Positions 7,811 through 16,439 are shown, counted from the stretch's first letter. The stretch is DNA of 64,000 bases from Streptomyces sp. NBC_00250 (GCF_036192275.1 NZ_CP108088.1:3225501-3289500), one strand, 5' to 3'. Translations and numbers: made by a program. Notes: a model not told the origin generated them from the sequence alone.

Positions 7811-8731
7811 GTGAACGCGTTCGACCTCTCCCACCTGCGGCCCCGGCTCCCCTCGCCCCTGGAGCCGGTGGAGGACGAGCGCTTCACCCGGCGCGGGCTC
7901 GCGCTGCTCCTCAAGCGCGAGGACCTCATCCATCCCGATCTGCCGGGCAACAAGTGGCGCAAGCTCGCGCTCAACCTGGTCGCGGCGGGCGGGCGTCCCG
8001 TGCTCACCTTCGGCGGCGCGTACTCCAACCACCTGCGGGCGGTGGCGGCGGCGGGCCGGCTGCTCGGCTTCCCCACGGTCGGGATCGTGCGCGGCGACGA
8101 GCTGGCCGGCCGGCCGCTCAACCCCTCGCTCGCGCGGTGCGCGGCGGACGGGATGCGTCTGGAGTTCGTGGACCGGGCCACGTACCGCGCGAAGAACGAC
8201 CCGGCCACGCGCGCGGAGCTGCTGAAGCGGGCCCCCGCGGGCGCGTACGTGGTCCCGGAGGGCGGCAGCAACGCGCTCGCCGTCCAGGGGTGCGTGGAGC
8301 TGGGCCGCGAGCTGGCCGGGGCGGCGGACACGGTCGCCGTCGCCTGCGGCACGGGCGGCACCCTCGCGGGTCTCGCGGCCGGCCTCTCCCCCGGGCAGCG
8401 GGCGTTGGGCGTCCCGGTCCTCAAGGGCGGTTTCCTGGGCGGGGAGGTACGTGCGCTCCAGGAGGCGGCGTTCGGCGGGCCGCGCGGCGACTGGACGCTG
8501 GACGAGCGTTTCCACTGCGGGGGGTACGCGCGCACGTCCCCCGCTCTGGAGGCGTTCGCACGCGACTTCGAGGCGCGGCACGGACTCGCCATCGAGCGGC
8601 TGTATGTGGCCAAAATGCTCCACGGCCTCACGACCCTGGCGGAGGAGGGCGCGTTCCCGGCGGGTACCCGGCTCGTGGCGGTGATCACGGGCGCCCCCGA
8701 CGACCCTCAGCCGGCGGACTCCTCGCGGTAG
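7811..8731 (+). CDS. D-cysteine desulfhydrase / ACC deaminase-like PLP enzyme
   Basis: 306 residues of a fold-type II PLP enzyme. The PLP lysine is in LPGNKWRKL (near residue 52), the substrate loop in [12 protein letters not shown] and the phosphate-binding Gly loop in [11 protein letters not shown]. This matches the ACC deaminase/D-cysteine desulfhydrase group; such enzymes release ammonia from small amino acids, and the true substrate is open. I chose the GTG at 7811 ([11 protein letters not shown]) because homology starts there; a GTG at 7781 is possible. The 3' end overlaps the convergent antiporter gene by 25 bp. Confidence 0.87.
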   Translation: MNAFDLSHLRPRLPSPLEPVEDERFTRRGLALLLKREDLIHPDLPGNKWRKLALNLVAAGGRPVLTFGGAYSNHLRAVAAAGRLLGFPTVGIVRGDELAGRPLNPSLARCAADGMRLEFVDRATYRAKNDPATRAELLKRAPAGAYVVPEGGSNALAVQGCVELGRELAGAADTVAVACGTGGTLAGLAAGLSPGQRALGVPVLKGGFLGGEVRALQEAAFGGPRGDWTLDERFHCGGYARTSPALEAFARDFEARHGLAIERLYVAKMLHGLTTLAEEGAFPAGTRLVAVITGAPDDPQPADSSR

Positions 8732-10302
8732 GCGGCGGCCTCCTCCAGGTCGAGCCGGCGGAGCAGGGTCCGCATCATCTCGTCGTCGATCCGCCGTGCG
8801 TCGCGCAGCTGCACGAAGACCTCGCGCTCGGCGTCGATCATCTCGCGCGAGAGGCGCCGGTAGGTGTCGTCCGCGGTCTCCCCGGTGATCTCGTTGACGG
8901 CACCGAGCCGCTCCCAGACCGCGTTGCGGCGCCGTTCGAGGACCGTGCGGAGCCGGTCGGCGAGGGGCTGCGGGAGGGCGTTGCGCTCGTCGGCGAGGAG
9001 CTCGTCGAGACGCTCCTCGGCGGCCCGCGAGGCCTCGCTCTGGGCCTGCGCCTCGGCCAGCGTCTCGGCGTACCGGTCGCGTCCGGGGAGCTTCAGGAAC
9101 CGGATGAGGGGCGGCAGGGTGAGGCCCTGCACCACCAGGGTGCCGATGACGGTGGTGAAGGTGAGGAAGAGGACGAGGTTGCGGGCCGGGAACTCCACAC
9201 CGTCGGTGACGACGGGGATGGAGAAGGCGATGGCGAGCGAGACCACCCCGCGCATGCCGGCCCAGCCGACGACGAGCGGGGCCCTCCAGTCCACCCCCGG
9301 TTCCCGTTCCCGGACGCGGGCGGAGAGCCGGGGCAGGAAGGTCGCCGGGTAGACCCAGACGAACCGGACCACGACCACCGCGACGAAGACCCCGACCGCG
9401 TACCAGATCGCCTCGCCGATGCCGTACTGCCCGAGGCCCTGGACGACGTACGGCAGCTGAAGGCCGATCAGGGCGAAGACGGCGGACTCCAGGACGAAGG
9501 CGACCATCTTCCAGACGGCCTCCTCCTGGAGCCGGGTCGCGAAGTCGACCTGCCAGGCGCGGTGGCCCAGGAAGAGACCGACCACGACGACGGCGAGGAC
9601 GCCGGAGGCGCCGACCTCCTCGGCCGCCGCGTAGGCGACGAAGGGGATGAGGAGGGAGAGCGTGTTCTGGAGGAGCGAGTCGCCGAGGCCCCGGCGCAGC
9701 CAGTGGATCGGGACCATGAGGACCAGGCCGACGCCGATGCCGCCGAGGGCCGCGAGCGCGAACTCCCCCAGGCCGCCCGCCCAGCTGATCCCCTCGCCGA
9801 CGGCCGCCGCGAGGGCCACCTTGTACGCGGTGATGGCGGTGGCGTCGTTCACCAGGGACTCGCCCTGGAGGATCGTGGTGATCCGGTTCGGCAGCCCGAG
9901 CTTGCGCGCGATGGCGGTGGCGGCGACCGCGTCCGGCGGGGCGATCACCGCGCCGAGCACGAGGGCGGCGGTGAGCGGCAGATCGGGGACGAGGACGTAC
10001 GCGAGCCAGCCCACGGCCACGGTGGCGAAGAGGACGTACCCGACGGAGAGCAGCGCGACGGGCCGGATGTTGGCCCGCAGGTCGAGGTACGAGGAGTCGA
10101 CGGCGGCCGTGTAGAGGAGCGGGGGGAGGATCAGCGGCAGCACGATGTGCGGGTCGAGGGTGTAGTCCGGCACCCCGGGGACGTACGAGGCGACGAGACC
10201 GACGGCGACCAGCAGCAGGGGCGCGGGCACCGGCGTCCTCCGGGCGAGCCCCGCGATCGCGGCGCTCGCCGCCACCAGTGCCACCAGCTGCAGTGCGTCC
10301 AT
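8707..10302 (-). CDS. Na+/H+ antiporter, CPA1 family
   Basis: 531 residues with about 12 membrane helices and a long cytoplasmic C-terminal tail (about residues 395-531, charged and helical). CPA1 ion-site motifs are visible: GAVIAPPDAVAATAIAR, GESLVNDATAITAY (ND motif) and GWAGMRGVVSLAIAF. It exchanges Na+ or K+ for H+ and serves pH and salt homeostasis. The ATG at 10302 lies 47 bp from the divergent UBP zinc-finger gene, so the promoters overlap. The 3' end overlaps the desulfhydrase gene by 25 bp. Confidence 0.93.
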   Translation of the reverse strand: MDALQLVALVAASAAIAGLARRTPVPAPLLLVAVGLVASYVPGVPDYTLDPHIVLPLILPPLLYTAAVDSSYLDLRANIRPVALLSVGYVLFATVAVGWLAYVLVPDLPLTAALVLGAVIAPPDAVAATAIARKLGLPNRITTILQGESLVNDATAITAYKVALAAAVGEGISWAGGLGEFALAALGGIGVGLVLMVPIHWLRRGLGDSLLQNTLSLLIPFVAYAAAEEVGASGVLAVVVVGLFLGHRAWQVDFATRLQEEAVWKMVAFVLESAVFALIGLQLPYVVQGLGQYGIGEAIWYAVGVFVAVVVVRFVWVYPATFLPRLSARVREREPGVDWRAPLVVGWAGMRGVVSLAIAFSIPVVTDGVEFPARNLVLFLTFTTVIGTLVVQGLTLPPLIRFLKLPGRDRYAETLAEAQAQSEASRAAEERLDELLADERNALPQPLADRLRTVLERRRNAVWERLGAVNEITGETADDTYRRLSREMIDAEREVFVQLRDARRIDDEMMRTLLRRLDLEEAAAYREESAG

Positions 10303-10349
10303 GCCCGTGTGCCCGTCCCTGTCCGGTGCCGCAACGTAACCTGGCCATC

Positions 10350-10610
10350 ATGAGCGAGTGCCCGCACGTTGCCGAAATGCCGCGCCCCGAACCGGCGCCG
10401 CTGGCCGACACCTGCCCCGAGTGCCTGGCGGACGGTACGCATCCGGTCCAGCTGCGGATCTGTCTGAGCTGCGGGCACGTGGGCTGCTGCGACTCCTCGG
10501 CGGGACAGCACGCGACGGGGCACTTCTCCACGACGGGCCACCCGGTGATGCGGACGTTCGAGCCGGGCGAGGCCTGGCGCTGGTGCTTCGTGGACGGGTC
10601 GATCGTCTGA
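10350..10610 (+). CDS. UBP-type zinc finger domain protein
   Basis: 86 residues made almost wholly of a ZnF-UBP domain: CPHV, DTCPECL, LRICLSCGHVGCC, QHATGHFSTTGHPVM. The fold binds ubiquitin C-termini in eukaryotes, but bacteria of this kind lack ubiquitin, so the ligand is unknown. In actinobacteria such genes commonly sit beside Na+/H+ antiporters, and here the two are divergent and 47 bp apart, hinting at a regulatory partner. I chose the ATG at 10350 because the frame upstream holds no domain residues. Confidence 0.88.
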   Translation: MSECPHVAEMPRPEPAPLADTCPECLADGTHPVQLRICLSCGHVGCCDSSAGQHATGHFSTTGHPVMRTFEPGEAWRWCFVDGSIV

Positions 10611-10940
10611 GTCGCCGACGGGTCGCCGGCCGGTGGGATCTTCCGACCGTCCGGGGATTCGGCCGTTCGACGATTCGCCCGCCCCACGGTTGGGTACGTC
10701 ACCCCTCCGCCGGTCGCTCGTTTTCGGCCCCCGCAGACCCCTGTCCACCGTCCGCACCCATGGGCCTACCATGGGTGACGATCGGTGACCTGGGGGCCGG
10801 TGGGGGCAGGGGCTCACAGCGACACGGCGGGACGGATCGCGATAGCGTCACGGCGGACCGCGCAGCCCCCTGCGTACCGCCCGGTTCGGGGGCCTCTCCC
10901 CCCGAGCCCCGAATGAGCTTGTGCCACCTTGGAGGTGAGG
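10611..10940. promoter_or_regulatory. Upstream region of ushX-sigH with an inverted repeat
   Basis: 330 bp without a supported gene. The clearest element is ACCCATGG (10756-10763), GCCTA, CCATGGGT (10769-10776), a perfect 8-bp dyad containing a TACCAT -10-like hexamer. sigH in S. coelicolor is known to use several promoters under developmental and stress control; I could not place individual promoters or a BldD box with confidence. Confidence 0.45.
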
Positions 10941-11354
10941 GTGTCCCAGATCGCAGGCGAGCCCGGGACCCAGGACTTCGTGGAAGTCCGGCTGCCCGCT
11001 GCGGGTGCCTATCTGTCCGTGCTGCGTACGGCCACGGCCGGCCTCGCGGCGCGCTTGGACTTCACCCTCGACGAGATCGAGGACTTGCGGATCGCGGTCG
11101 ACGAGGCCTGCGCCATCCTGCTCCAGCAGGCCGTGCCGGGATCCGTCCTCAGCTGTGTCTTCCGGCTGGTCGACGACTCCCTCGACGTGACCGTCTCCGC
11201 CCCGACCACCGACGGCCGGGCGCCCGAGCGGGACACCTTCGCCTGGACGGTGCTGTCGGCACTGGCCGGGAAGGTGGAATCGTCGGTGGCCGACGACCGT
11301 ACGGTCTCGATCAGCCTGTACAAACAGCGCGGCGCGGGGCCAGGCCCGGCGTGA
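10941..11354 (+). CDS. ushX: Anti-sigma factor (RsbW-like serine kinase fold) for sigma-H
   Basis: 137 residues of a GHKL/HATPase anti-sigma factor related to RsbW and SpoIIAB. The N-box helix carries LDFTLDEIEDLRIAVDEAC, with the usual acidic residue and Asn replaced by DEAC; the G-box region is less canonical (DGRAPERDTFAWTVLSAL). In S. coelicolor the orthologue (UshX/RshA/PrsH) binds sigma-H. I chose the GTG at 10941 because GGAGGTGAGG lies just upstream. Its TGA overlaps the sigH start (GTGA), so anti-sigma and sigma factor are translationally coupled. Confidence 0.9.
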   Translation: MSQIAGEPGTQDFVEVRLPAAGAYLSVLRTATAGLAARLDFTLDEIEDLRIAVDEACAILLQQAVPGSVLSCVFRLVDDSLDVTVSAPTTDGRAPERDTFAWTVLSALAGKVESSVADDRTVSISLYKQRGAGPGPA

Positions 11355-12454
11355 GGCGCGGGGACGCGACGGCCGGCATCCCTGAGCAGCAGGCACGGCC
11401 GTATGAGGTCGCTACGGAGCAGGCGGACCAGATGAGCGAGCACGAGCAGCACCACGAGGTTCCCGAGACACCAGGCGTCTCCGAGGCCCCCCGGGGCCCT
11501 GTGAGCGCGGAGGGCTCCTCCGGGGCCCACGGGACCCCCGAGGCCTCTGGGGCCTCCGTGGCTCCTGGGACTCCTGGGACTCCTGGGACTCCTGGAGAGC
11601 CTCAGCCGGAAGCAGCCGAAGCCGGCGCGGAGGCAGAGGCGGAGGTGGAGAAGCCGGGGGACGGCGACGAGCCCGAAGACACCCCCGTCCCCCCGAGCCC
11701 GACCGACCGGAGCGGCGCCCGCGCGCTCTTCGTCACGCTGCGTGAGCTCCCCGAGGGTTCCGCGGAGAAGGCCGAGCTGCGCAACCAGCTGGTGCGGATG
11801 CACCTGCCGCTGGTCGAGCACCTGGCCCGGCGCTTCCGCAACCGCGGCGAGCCGCTGGACGACCTGACGCAGGTGGCGACCATCGGCCTGATCAAGTCGG
11901 TGGACCGGTTCGACCCGGAGCGCGGCGTCGAGTTCTCGACGTACGCGACCCCCACGGTCGTCGGTGAGATCAAGCGCCACTTCCGTGACAAGGGGTGGGC
12001 GGTCCGCGTACCGCGCCGGCTCCAGGAGCTGCGGCTCTCGCTGACCACGGCGACGGCGGAGCTCTCCCAGCAGCACGGCCGCTCGCCGACCGTGCACGAG
12101 CTGGCCGAGCGGCTGGGGATCTCGGAGGAGGAGGTCCTGGAGGGCCTGGAGTCGGCGAACGCCTACTCGACGCTCTCCCTGGACGTCCCCGACACGGACG
12201 ACGAGTCACCGGCGGTGGCTGACACGCTCGGCGCCGAGGACGAGGCCCTTGAGGGGGTCGAGTACCGCGAGTCGCTCAAGCCGCTCCTGGAGGACCTGCC
12301 GCCCCGGGAGAAGCGGATCCTGCTGCTGCGCTTCTTCGGGAACATGACCCAGTCGCAGATCGCGCAGGAGGTGGGCATCTCCCAGATGCACGTCTCCCGG
12401 CTGCTCGCCCGGACCCTCGCGCAGCTGCGGGAGAAGCTCCTGGTCGAAGAGTAG
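11351..12454 (+). CDS. sigH: RNA polymerase sigma factor SigH (SigB/SigF subfamily)
   Basis: 367 residues. Residues 1 to about 115 are low-complexity, rich in Pro, Glu, Ala and Gly, and encoded partly by a tandem repeat. From about residue 118 come the sigma regions: region 2 LVEHLARRFRNRGEPLDDLT and QVATIGLIKSVDRFDPERG, region 3 HGRSPTVHELAERLGISEEE, region 4 HTH QSQIAQEVGISQMHVSRLL. It directs osmotic-stress and septation genes in S. coelicolor, where several N-terminal forms exist. The GTG at 11351 overlaps the ushX stop; an ATG at 11432 could start a shorter form. The neighbouring genes identify it as sigH rather than sigF. Confidence 0.92.
   Translation: MRRGDATAGIPEQQARPYEVATEQADQMSEHEQHHEVPETPGVSEAPRGPVSAEGSSGAHGTPEASGASVAPGTPGTPGTPGEPQPEAAEAGAEAEAEVEKPGDGDEPEDTPVPPSPTDRSGARALFVTLRELPEGSAEKAELRNQLVRMHLPLVEHLARRFRNRGEPLDDLTQVATIGLIKSVDRFDPERGVEFSTYATPTVVGEIKRHFRDKGWAVRVPRRLQELRLSLTTATAELSQQHGRSPTVHELAERLGISEEEVLEGLESANAYSTLSLDVPDTDDESPAVADTLGAEDEALEGVEYRESLKPLLEDLPPREKRILLLRFFGNMTQSQIAQEVGISQMHVSRLLARTLAQLREKLLVEE
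11562..11597 (+). repeat. Tandem 9-bp repeat inside the sigH N-terminal extension
   Basis: Four copies of CTCCTGGGA (the last ends AG) encode APGTPGTPGTPGE. They lie in the unstructured N-terminal extension before the sigma domains, so copy-number change would keep the frame. Confidence 0.85.
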
Positions 12455-12468
12455 ACCCGGTAACGGGA

Positions 12469-12888
12469 CTACGTCGTGTCCTGACCGGGGCGCCGGATGC
12501 CGAGCGCCTCGGTCGTGGCCGGGTTCACCAGGAGGACGAGCCCGGTGACGGCCAGGACACCGAGAACGATTCCGGCCGGGATCATCGCGCTGTTCGCCTG
12601 GACCATCTGCCAGGCGACCGGCAGCGCCAGGATCTGGGTGATCACGGCCGGGCCGCGGCTCCAGGAGCGGCGCAGCCACAGGCCGCGGGCCGCTGCGAGC
12701 GGGATCAGCCCGAGTGCGACGAGCGTCACGGCGCCCGTCGCGGCGCCGGTGAGGTCCTCGGACGTCCCGGTCAGCGCGTTCACCAGCATGTAGACACCCC
12801 CGGCGACGAGGCCGAGGGCCTCGATACCGGCCACGGCCGCCGCGGCGGCCAGACGGGCGGGACGGGGGGTCTGCTCCGTACTGCTCAT
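12469..12888 (-). CDS. Four-helix membrane protein of unknown function
   Basis: 139 residues with four predicted membrane helices: about 15-40, 47-72, 80-100 and 104-128. The N-terminus MSSTEQTPRPARL and the C-terminus TTEALGIRRPGQDTT are short and soluble. It resembles the small integral membrane protein convergent with sigH in other Streptomyces. I chose the ATG at 12888; the upstream frame is a Pro/Arg-rich artefact of GC repeats. It is convergent with sigH, with 14 bp between the stops. No function is known to me. Confidence 0.82.
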   Translation of the reverse strand: MSSTEQTPRPARLAAAAAVAGIEALGLVAGGVYMLVNALTGTSEDLTGAATGAVTLVALGLIPLAAARGLWLRRSWSRGPAVITQILALPVAWQMVQANSAMIPAGIVLGVLAVTGLVLLVNPATTEALGIRRPGQDTT

Positions 12889-12944
12889 AGAGGGCAGGGT
12901 AGCGGGGGCCCGGCGGGACGGCCGAGACCGGGCGAGGCAGACGG

Positions 12945-13115
12945 GATCGGGAGGGATCGGGAAGGCAGGGCCGGGCGGGATCGGGAAGCCGGGCCGGGCG
13001 GGGTTCGTACGGTCCATGCCGGGCGGCGTCGGAAGGGCCGGGCCGGGTGGGTTCGGGCGGCGTCGGGACGGCCGGGTCGGGCGGGATCAGGGGGTCCGTG
13101 CCGGGTGGAGTGCCC
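12945..13115. repeat. Degenerate GC-rich direct repeats before the diacylglycerol kinase gene
   Basis: At least five imperfect copies of a unit close to gccgggYcgggYgggNtcggg, with variable spacers (for example near 12966, 12989, 13018, 13046 and 13073). They fill most of the 294-bp divergent region between the membrane-protein gene and the kinase gene, and no ORF there has a recognisable product. Confidence 0.6.
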
Positions 13116-13182
13116 CGGTCCGGATTGTCCAGGGATCGGGCTGGACTGGGCCCGGTACCGCCGGGTAGGTACCCTGGCGCTC

Positions 13183-14151
13183 ATGCGCGCACTTCTCGTG
13201 GTCAACCCGGCAGCCACCACCACCAGTGCCCGCACCCGTGACGTGCTCATCCACGCGCTCGCGAGCGAGATGAAGCTGGAGGCGGTCACCACCGAGTACC
13301 GCGGGCACGCGCGGGACCTGGGACGGCGGGCCGCCGACTCCGGCAACATCGACCTCGTCGTGGCCCTCGGCGGCGACGGCACGGTGAACGAGGTCGTCAA
13401 CGGACTGCTGCACGACGGGCCCGACCCCGACCGCCTTCCGGGCCTCGCGGTCGTCCCAGGTGGCTCGACGAACGTGTTCGCCCGGGCCCTCGGACTGCCG
13501 AACGACGCCGTCGAGGCGACCGGCGCGCTGCTCGACGCCCTGCGTGAGCGGCGGGCACGCACAGTGAGCCTCGGTCTCGCCTCGGGAACGCCGGGCACGG
13601 AGGACGAGTCCGTCCCGTCCCGCTGGTTCACCTTCTGCGCCGGGCTCGGTTTCGACGCGAGCGTCATCGGCCGGGTCGAACAGCAGCGGGAGCGCGGAAA
13701 GAGATCCACGCACGCCCTTTATCTGCGCCAGGTGTTCCGCCAGTTCCTCGAGGAGCCCCACCGCCGGCACGGCACGATCACTCTGGAACGCCCCGGCGCC
13801 GAGCCGGTCGAGGACCTCGTCCTCTCCATAATCTGCAACACCTCCCCCTGGACCTACCTGGGCAATCGTCCGGTGTACGCGTCCCCGGAGGCCTCCTTCG
13901 AAACCGCGCTGGACGTGCTCGGACTGCGCCGACTCTCCACCCCGGCGGTGGCCCGTTACGCCACCCAGCTGCTCACCTCGACCCCGGAACGAGGGCCGCG
14001 CGGCAAGCACGCCGTAACCCTGCACGACCTGACCGACTTCACCTTGCATTCGAAGGTCCCACTCCCCCTGCAGATGGACGGCGACCACCTGGGACTGCGT
14101 ACGAGCGTGACGTTCACAGGCGTACGCCGTGCACTGCGTGTGATTGTGTGA
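13183..14151 (+). CDS. Diacylglycerol kinase / lipid kinase family protein
   Basis: 322 residues of the DAGK catalytic fold (YegS/DgkB type). The nucleotide site is VVALGGDGTVNEVVNGLL near residue 66, with VVPGGSTNVFARALGLP downstream. The C-terminal beta domain ends in VPLPLQMDGDHLGLRTSV. It would phosphorylate diacylglycerol or a related lipid with ATP on the inner membrane face. The ATG at 13183 begins the conserved MRALLVVNPAA. It stands directly before wblE, as in other Streptomyces. Confidence 0.9.
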   Translation: MRALLVVNPAATTTSARTRDVLIHALASEMKLEAVTTEYRGHARDLGRRAADSGNIDLVVALGGDGTVNEVVNGLLHDGPDPDRLPGLAVVPGGSTNVFARALGLPNDAVEATGALLDALRERRARTVSLGLASGTPGTEDESVPSRWFTFCAGLGFDASVIGRVEQQRERGKRSTHALYLRQVFRQFLEEPHRRHGTITLERPGAEPVEDLVLSIICNTSPWTYLGNRPVYASPEASFETALDVLGLRRLSTPAVARYATQLLTSTPERGPRGKHAVTLHDLTDFTLHSKVPLPLQMDGDHLGLRTSVTFTGVRRALRVIV

Positions 14152-14226
14152 GTGGAAGGGCCCAAAGTCCTTTCACTCGAACGTTTAGGCGCGCATCCAC
14201 CCCTTAGAAGTACGGCTGTGACCTAG

Positions 14227-14280
14227 TCGACACCGAGGAATCAAAAAAAACTTTCCGGAAGGGGTTGTATCCGGTGTCGA
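14227..14280 (+). promoter_or_regulatory. Inverted repeat and palindrome far upstream of wblE
   Basis: TCGACACCG (14227-14235) and CGGTGTCGA (14272-14280) form a perfect 9-bp dyad. Its 36-nt interior contains an A8 run and the palindrome TTCCGGAA (14253-14260). It may be the diacylglycerol kinase gene terminator or a promoter-proximal binding site. GGAAT-N22-GTT is present, but the spacing is too long for the sigma-R consensus. Confidence 0.45.
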
Positions 14281-14411
14281 GGTTTGCGAGTCTCTTCTTG
14301 GCGATCGGGACGGCCCGCAACACCGGCCTCCACTGAGAGCCAGAACCCCTCCTCAGTACCTGGACCACACCAGTTCATCTGGCAGTCGGCCCTTCACTTA
14401 CGGGGGGATTC

Positions 14412-14425
14412 GTGAAAGCGTTCAC
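14412..14425 (+). promoter_or_regulatory. Crp-type binding site upstream of wblE
   Basis: GTGA-AAGCGT-TCAC is an exact match to the GTGA-N6-TCAC core of CRP-family sites and lies 45 bp before the wblE ATG. The mycobacterial orthologue whiB1 is known to be controlled by the cAMP receptor protein. A second dyad, CAAGC-N5-GCTTG (14431-14445), follows immediately and could overlap the transcription start. Confidence 0.7.
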
Positions 14426-14469
14426 ATTCACAAGCAACCAGCTTGTAACACCCTAGAGAGGTAGCAGCC

Positions 14470-14727
14470 ATGGACTGGCGTCACAACGCCGTTTGTCGTG
14501 AGGAAGACCCCGAGCTGTTCTTCCCCATCGGCAACACCGGTCCTGCGCTGCTGCAGATCGAGGAAGCCAAGGCCGTCTGCCGCCGCTGCCCCGTCATGGA
14601 GCAGTGCCTGCAGTGGGCGCTCGAGTCCGGCCAGGACTCCGGCGTCTGGGGTGGCCTCAGCGAGGACGAGCGCCGCGCGATGAAGCGCCGTGCCGCTCGC
14701 AACCGGGCGCGTAACGCCAGCGCCTGA
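14470..14727 (+). CDS. wblE: WhiB-like iron-sulphur regulator WblE
   Basis: 85 residues. The four iron-sulphur ligands are Cys9 (HNAVCREED), Cys37 and Cys40 (VCRRCPVMEQC) and Cys46. The WhiB turn GVWGGLSEDERR follows, then a basic C-terminal tail KRRAARNRARN. This is the WblE/WhiB1 class, an essential [4Fe-4S] regulator that binds the housekeeping sigma factor and senses NO or redox state. The ATG follows AGAGAGG. It is monocistronic: a Crp-type site is upstream and a strong hairpin is downstream. Confidence 0.95.
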   Translation: MDWRHNAVCREEDPELFFPIGNTGPALLQIEEAKAVCRRCPVMEQCLQWALESGQDSGVWGGLSEDERRAMKRRAARNRARNASA

Positions 14728-14820
14728 CGCCCCACCGACAGCCTGAGGCCAGCGGCGCATACATCGCGTATGCAATCACCGCCCTCGAGCCGCAGCGCGC
14801 AGCAGTAACCCACAGCATTC

Positions 14821-14854
14821 GAGCCCCGGACCGATTTCCTTCGGTCCGGGGCTC
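14821..14854 (+). terminator. Terminator between wblE and the sensor kinase gene
   Basis: A perfect 14-bp stem (14821-14834 with 14841-14854) with loop TTTCCT. It lies between convergent genes and probably ends both transcripts. Confidence 0.85.
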
Positions 14855-14972
14855 GCTGCTGCGTGCACCGCATGTTTTCCGATGCGCGTCTGCTGCGGTC
14901 CGCGTTTCGCGGTGCGCGTTTCGCAATGCGCGCTTGAGGTGCGCGCGTGAGGTTCGCGTTTCGCCGTGCGGA

Positions 14973-16439
14973 CTACTTCTGCGGAAGCACAGGGATGTCG
15001 AGGACCACCTTCGTACCGCGCTCGGCGCCGGGCAGCATGTCGAAGGATCCGCCCAACTCCCCTTCCACCAGGGTCCGTACGATCTGGAGGCCGAGGTTGC
15101 CCGCCCGCTGCGGGTCGAAGCCCTCGGGCAGACCGCGGCCGTCGTCCTGGACCGTGATCAGGAGCCGGGCGTCGGCCCTGGGCTCGCCGCGCACGGCGGT
15201 GACCTCGACGGTGCCCTCGTCGCCCTGGGTGAACGCGTGTTCCAGGGCGTTCTGGAGGATCTCGGTGAGGACCATCGAGAGCGGGGTCGCGACCTCGGCG
15301 TCGAGAATGCCGAAGCGGCCGTTGCGCCGACAGGTCACCCTGCCCGGGGAGATCTCGGCGACCATCGCGATCACACGGTCGGCGATCTCGTCGAACTCCA
15401 CACGCTCGTCCAGGTTCTGGGACAGCGTCTCGTGGACGATCGCGATCGAACCGACGCGCCGCACGGCCTCGTTGAGTGCCTCGCGGCCCTGGTCGGAGTC
15501 CATCCGGCGGGCCTGGAGGCGCAACAGGGCGGCCACCGTCTGGAGGTTGTTCTTCACCCGGTGGTGGATCTCCCGGATGGTGGCGTCCTTGGTGATCAAC
15601 TCGCGCTCCCGGCGGCGCAGTTCGGTGACGTCCCGAAGCAGGACGAGCGAACCGATACGGGTGCCCTTGGGCTTGAGCGGGATCGCGCGGAGCTGGATCA
15701 CCCCGCCGTTGCCCTCGACCTCGAACTCACGGGGCGCGTAGCCGGAGGCCAGCGTGACCAGCGCCTCGTCCACCGGGCCGCGCGAGGGGGCGAGTTCGGC
15801 GGTGATCTGGCCCAGGTGCTGGCCGACGAGATCGGCGGCGAGGCCGAGCCGGTGGTACGCGGAGAGGGCGTTCGGCGAGGCGTACTGGACGATGCCCTCG
15901 GCGTCCAGGCGGACGAGTCCGTCGCCGGCGCGGGGCGAGGAGTCCATGTCGACCTGCTCGCCGGGGAAGGGGAAGGTCCCGGCCGCGATCATCTGGGCGA
16001 GGTCGGAGGCCGACTGGAGGTAGGTGAGCTCCAGGCGGGAGGGGGTGCGGACGGTCAGCAGATTGGTGTTGCGGGCGATGACGCCGAGGACCCGGCCCTC
16101 GCGGCGCACGGGGATGGACTCGACCCGTACCGGGACCTCCTCGCGCCACTCCGGGTCGCCCTCGCGGACGATCCTGCCCTCGTCGAGCGCGGCGTCGAGC
16201 AGCGGGCGGCGGCCGCGCGGCACGAGGTGGCCGATCATGTCGTCCTGATAGGAGGTGGGGCCGGTGTTCGGCCGCATCTGGGCGACGGAGACGTACCGCG
16301 TGCCGTCGAGGGTCGGGACCCAGAGGACGAGGTCGGCGAAGGAGAGGTCGGAGAGCAGCTGCCACTCCGACACCAGCAGGTGGAGCCACTCGAGGTCGGA
16401 GTCGCTCAGGGCGGTGTGCTGGCGCACGAGGTCGTTCAT
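14973..16439 (-). CDS. PdtaS-like cytoplasmic sensor histidine kinase (GAF-PAS-HisKA_2-HATPase)
   Basis: 488 residues with no membrane segment. A GAF-like N-terminal domain (about 1-150) is followed by a PAS domain (about 170-285) and a HisKA_2 dimerisation domain with the phospho-His in IREIHHRVKNNLQ. The ATPase has N-box EILQNALEHAF, G1 DDGRGLPEGF and G2 GNLGLQIVRTLV. Such kinases phosphorylate ANTAR-type response regulators that bind RNA; no regulator gene is adjacent. I used the ATG at 16439; a GTG three codons upstream is equally possible and neither has a clear ribosome binding site. A dre-like box lies 119 bp upstream. Confidence 0.9.
   Translation of the reverse strand: MNDLVRQHTALSDSDLEWLHLLVSEWQLLSDLSFADLVLWVPTLDGTRYVSVAQMRPNTGPTSYQDDMIGHLVPRGRRPLLDAALDEGRIVREGDPEWREEVPVRVESIPVRREGRVLGVIARNTNLLTVRTPSRLELTYLQSASDLAQMIAAGTFPFPGEQVDMDSSPRAGDGLVRLDAEGIVQYASPNALSAYHRLGLAADLVGQHLGQITAELAPSRGPVDEALVTLASGYAPREFEVEGNGGVIQLRAIPLKPKGTRIGSLVLLRDVTELRRRERELITKDATIREIHHRVKNNLQTVAALLRLQARRMDSDQGREALNEAVRRVGSIAIVHETLSQNLDERVEFDEIADRVIAMVAEISPGRVTCRRNGRFGILDAEVATPLSMVLTEILQNALEHAFTQGDEGTVEVTAVRGEPRADARLLITVQDDGRGLPEGFDPQRAGNLGLQIVRTLVEGELGGSFDMLPGAERGTKVVLDIPVLPQK

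Noticed and set aside
7526..10702. A 1058-codon minus-strand open frame over the amidase, desulfhydrase and antiporter genes
   Set aside because: Low-complexity translation; the antiporter in another frame of the same strand has clear membrane helices and motifs.
11351..12454. Identification of the sigma factor as SigF
   Set aside because: Neighbours (UshX-type anti-sigma factor, lipid kinase, wblE, PdtaS-like kinase) match the sigH locus, and the long N-terminal extension suits SigH.
14237..14266. A sigma-R promoter for wblE (GGAAT...GTT)
   Set aside because: The spacing is 22 bp, outside the 18-19 bp consensus; a GGAAG-N20-GTT alternative is no better.
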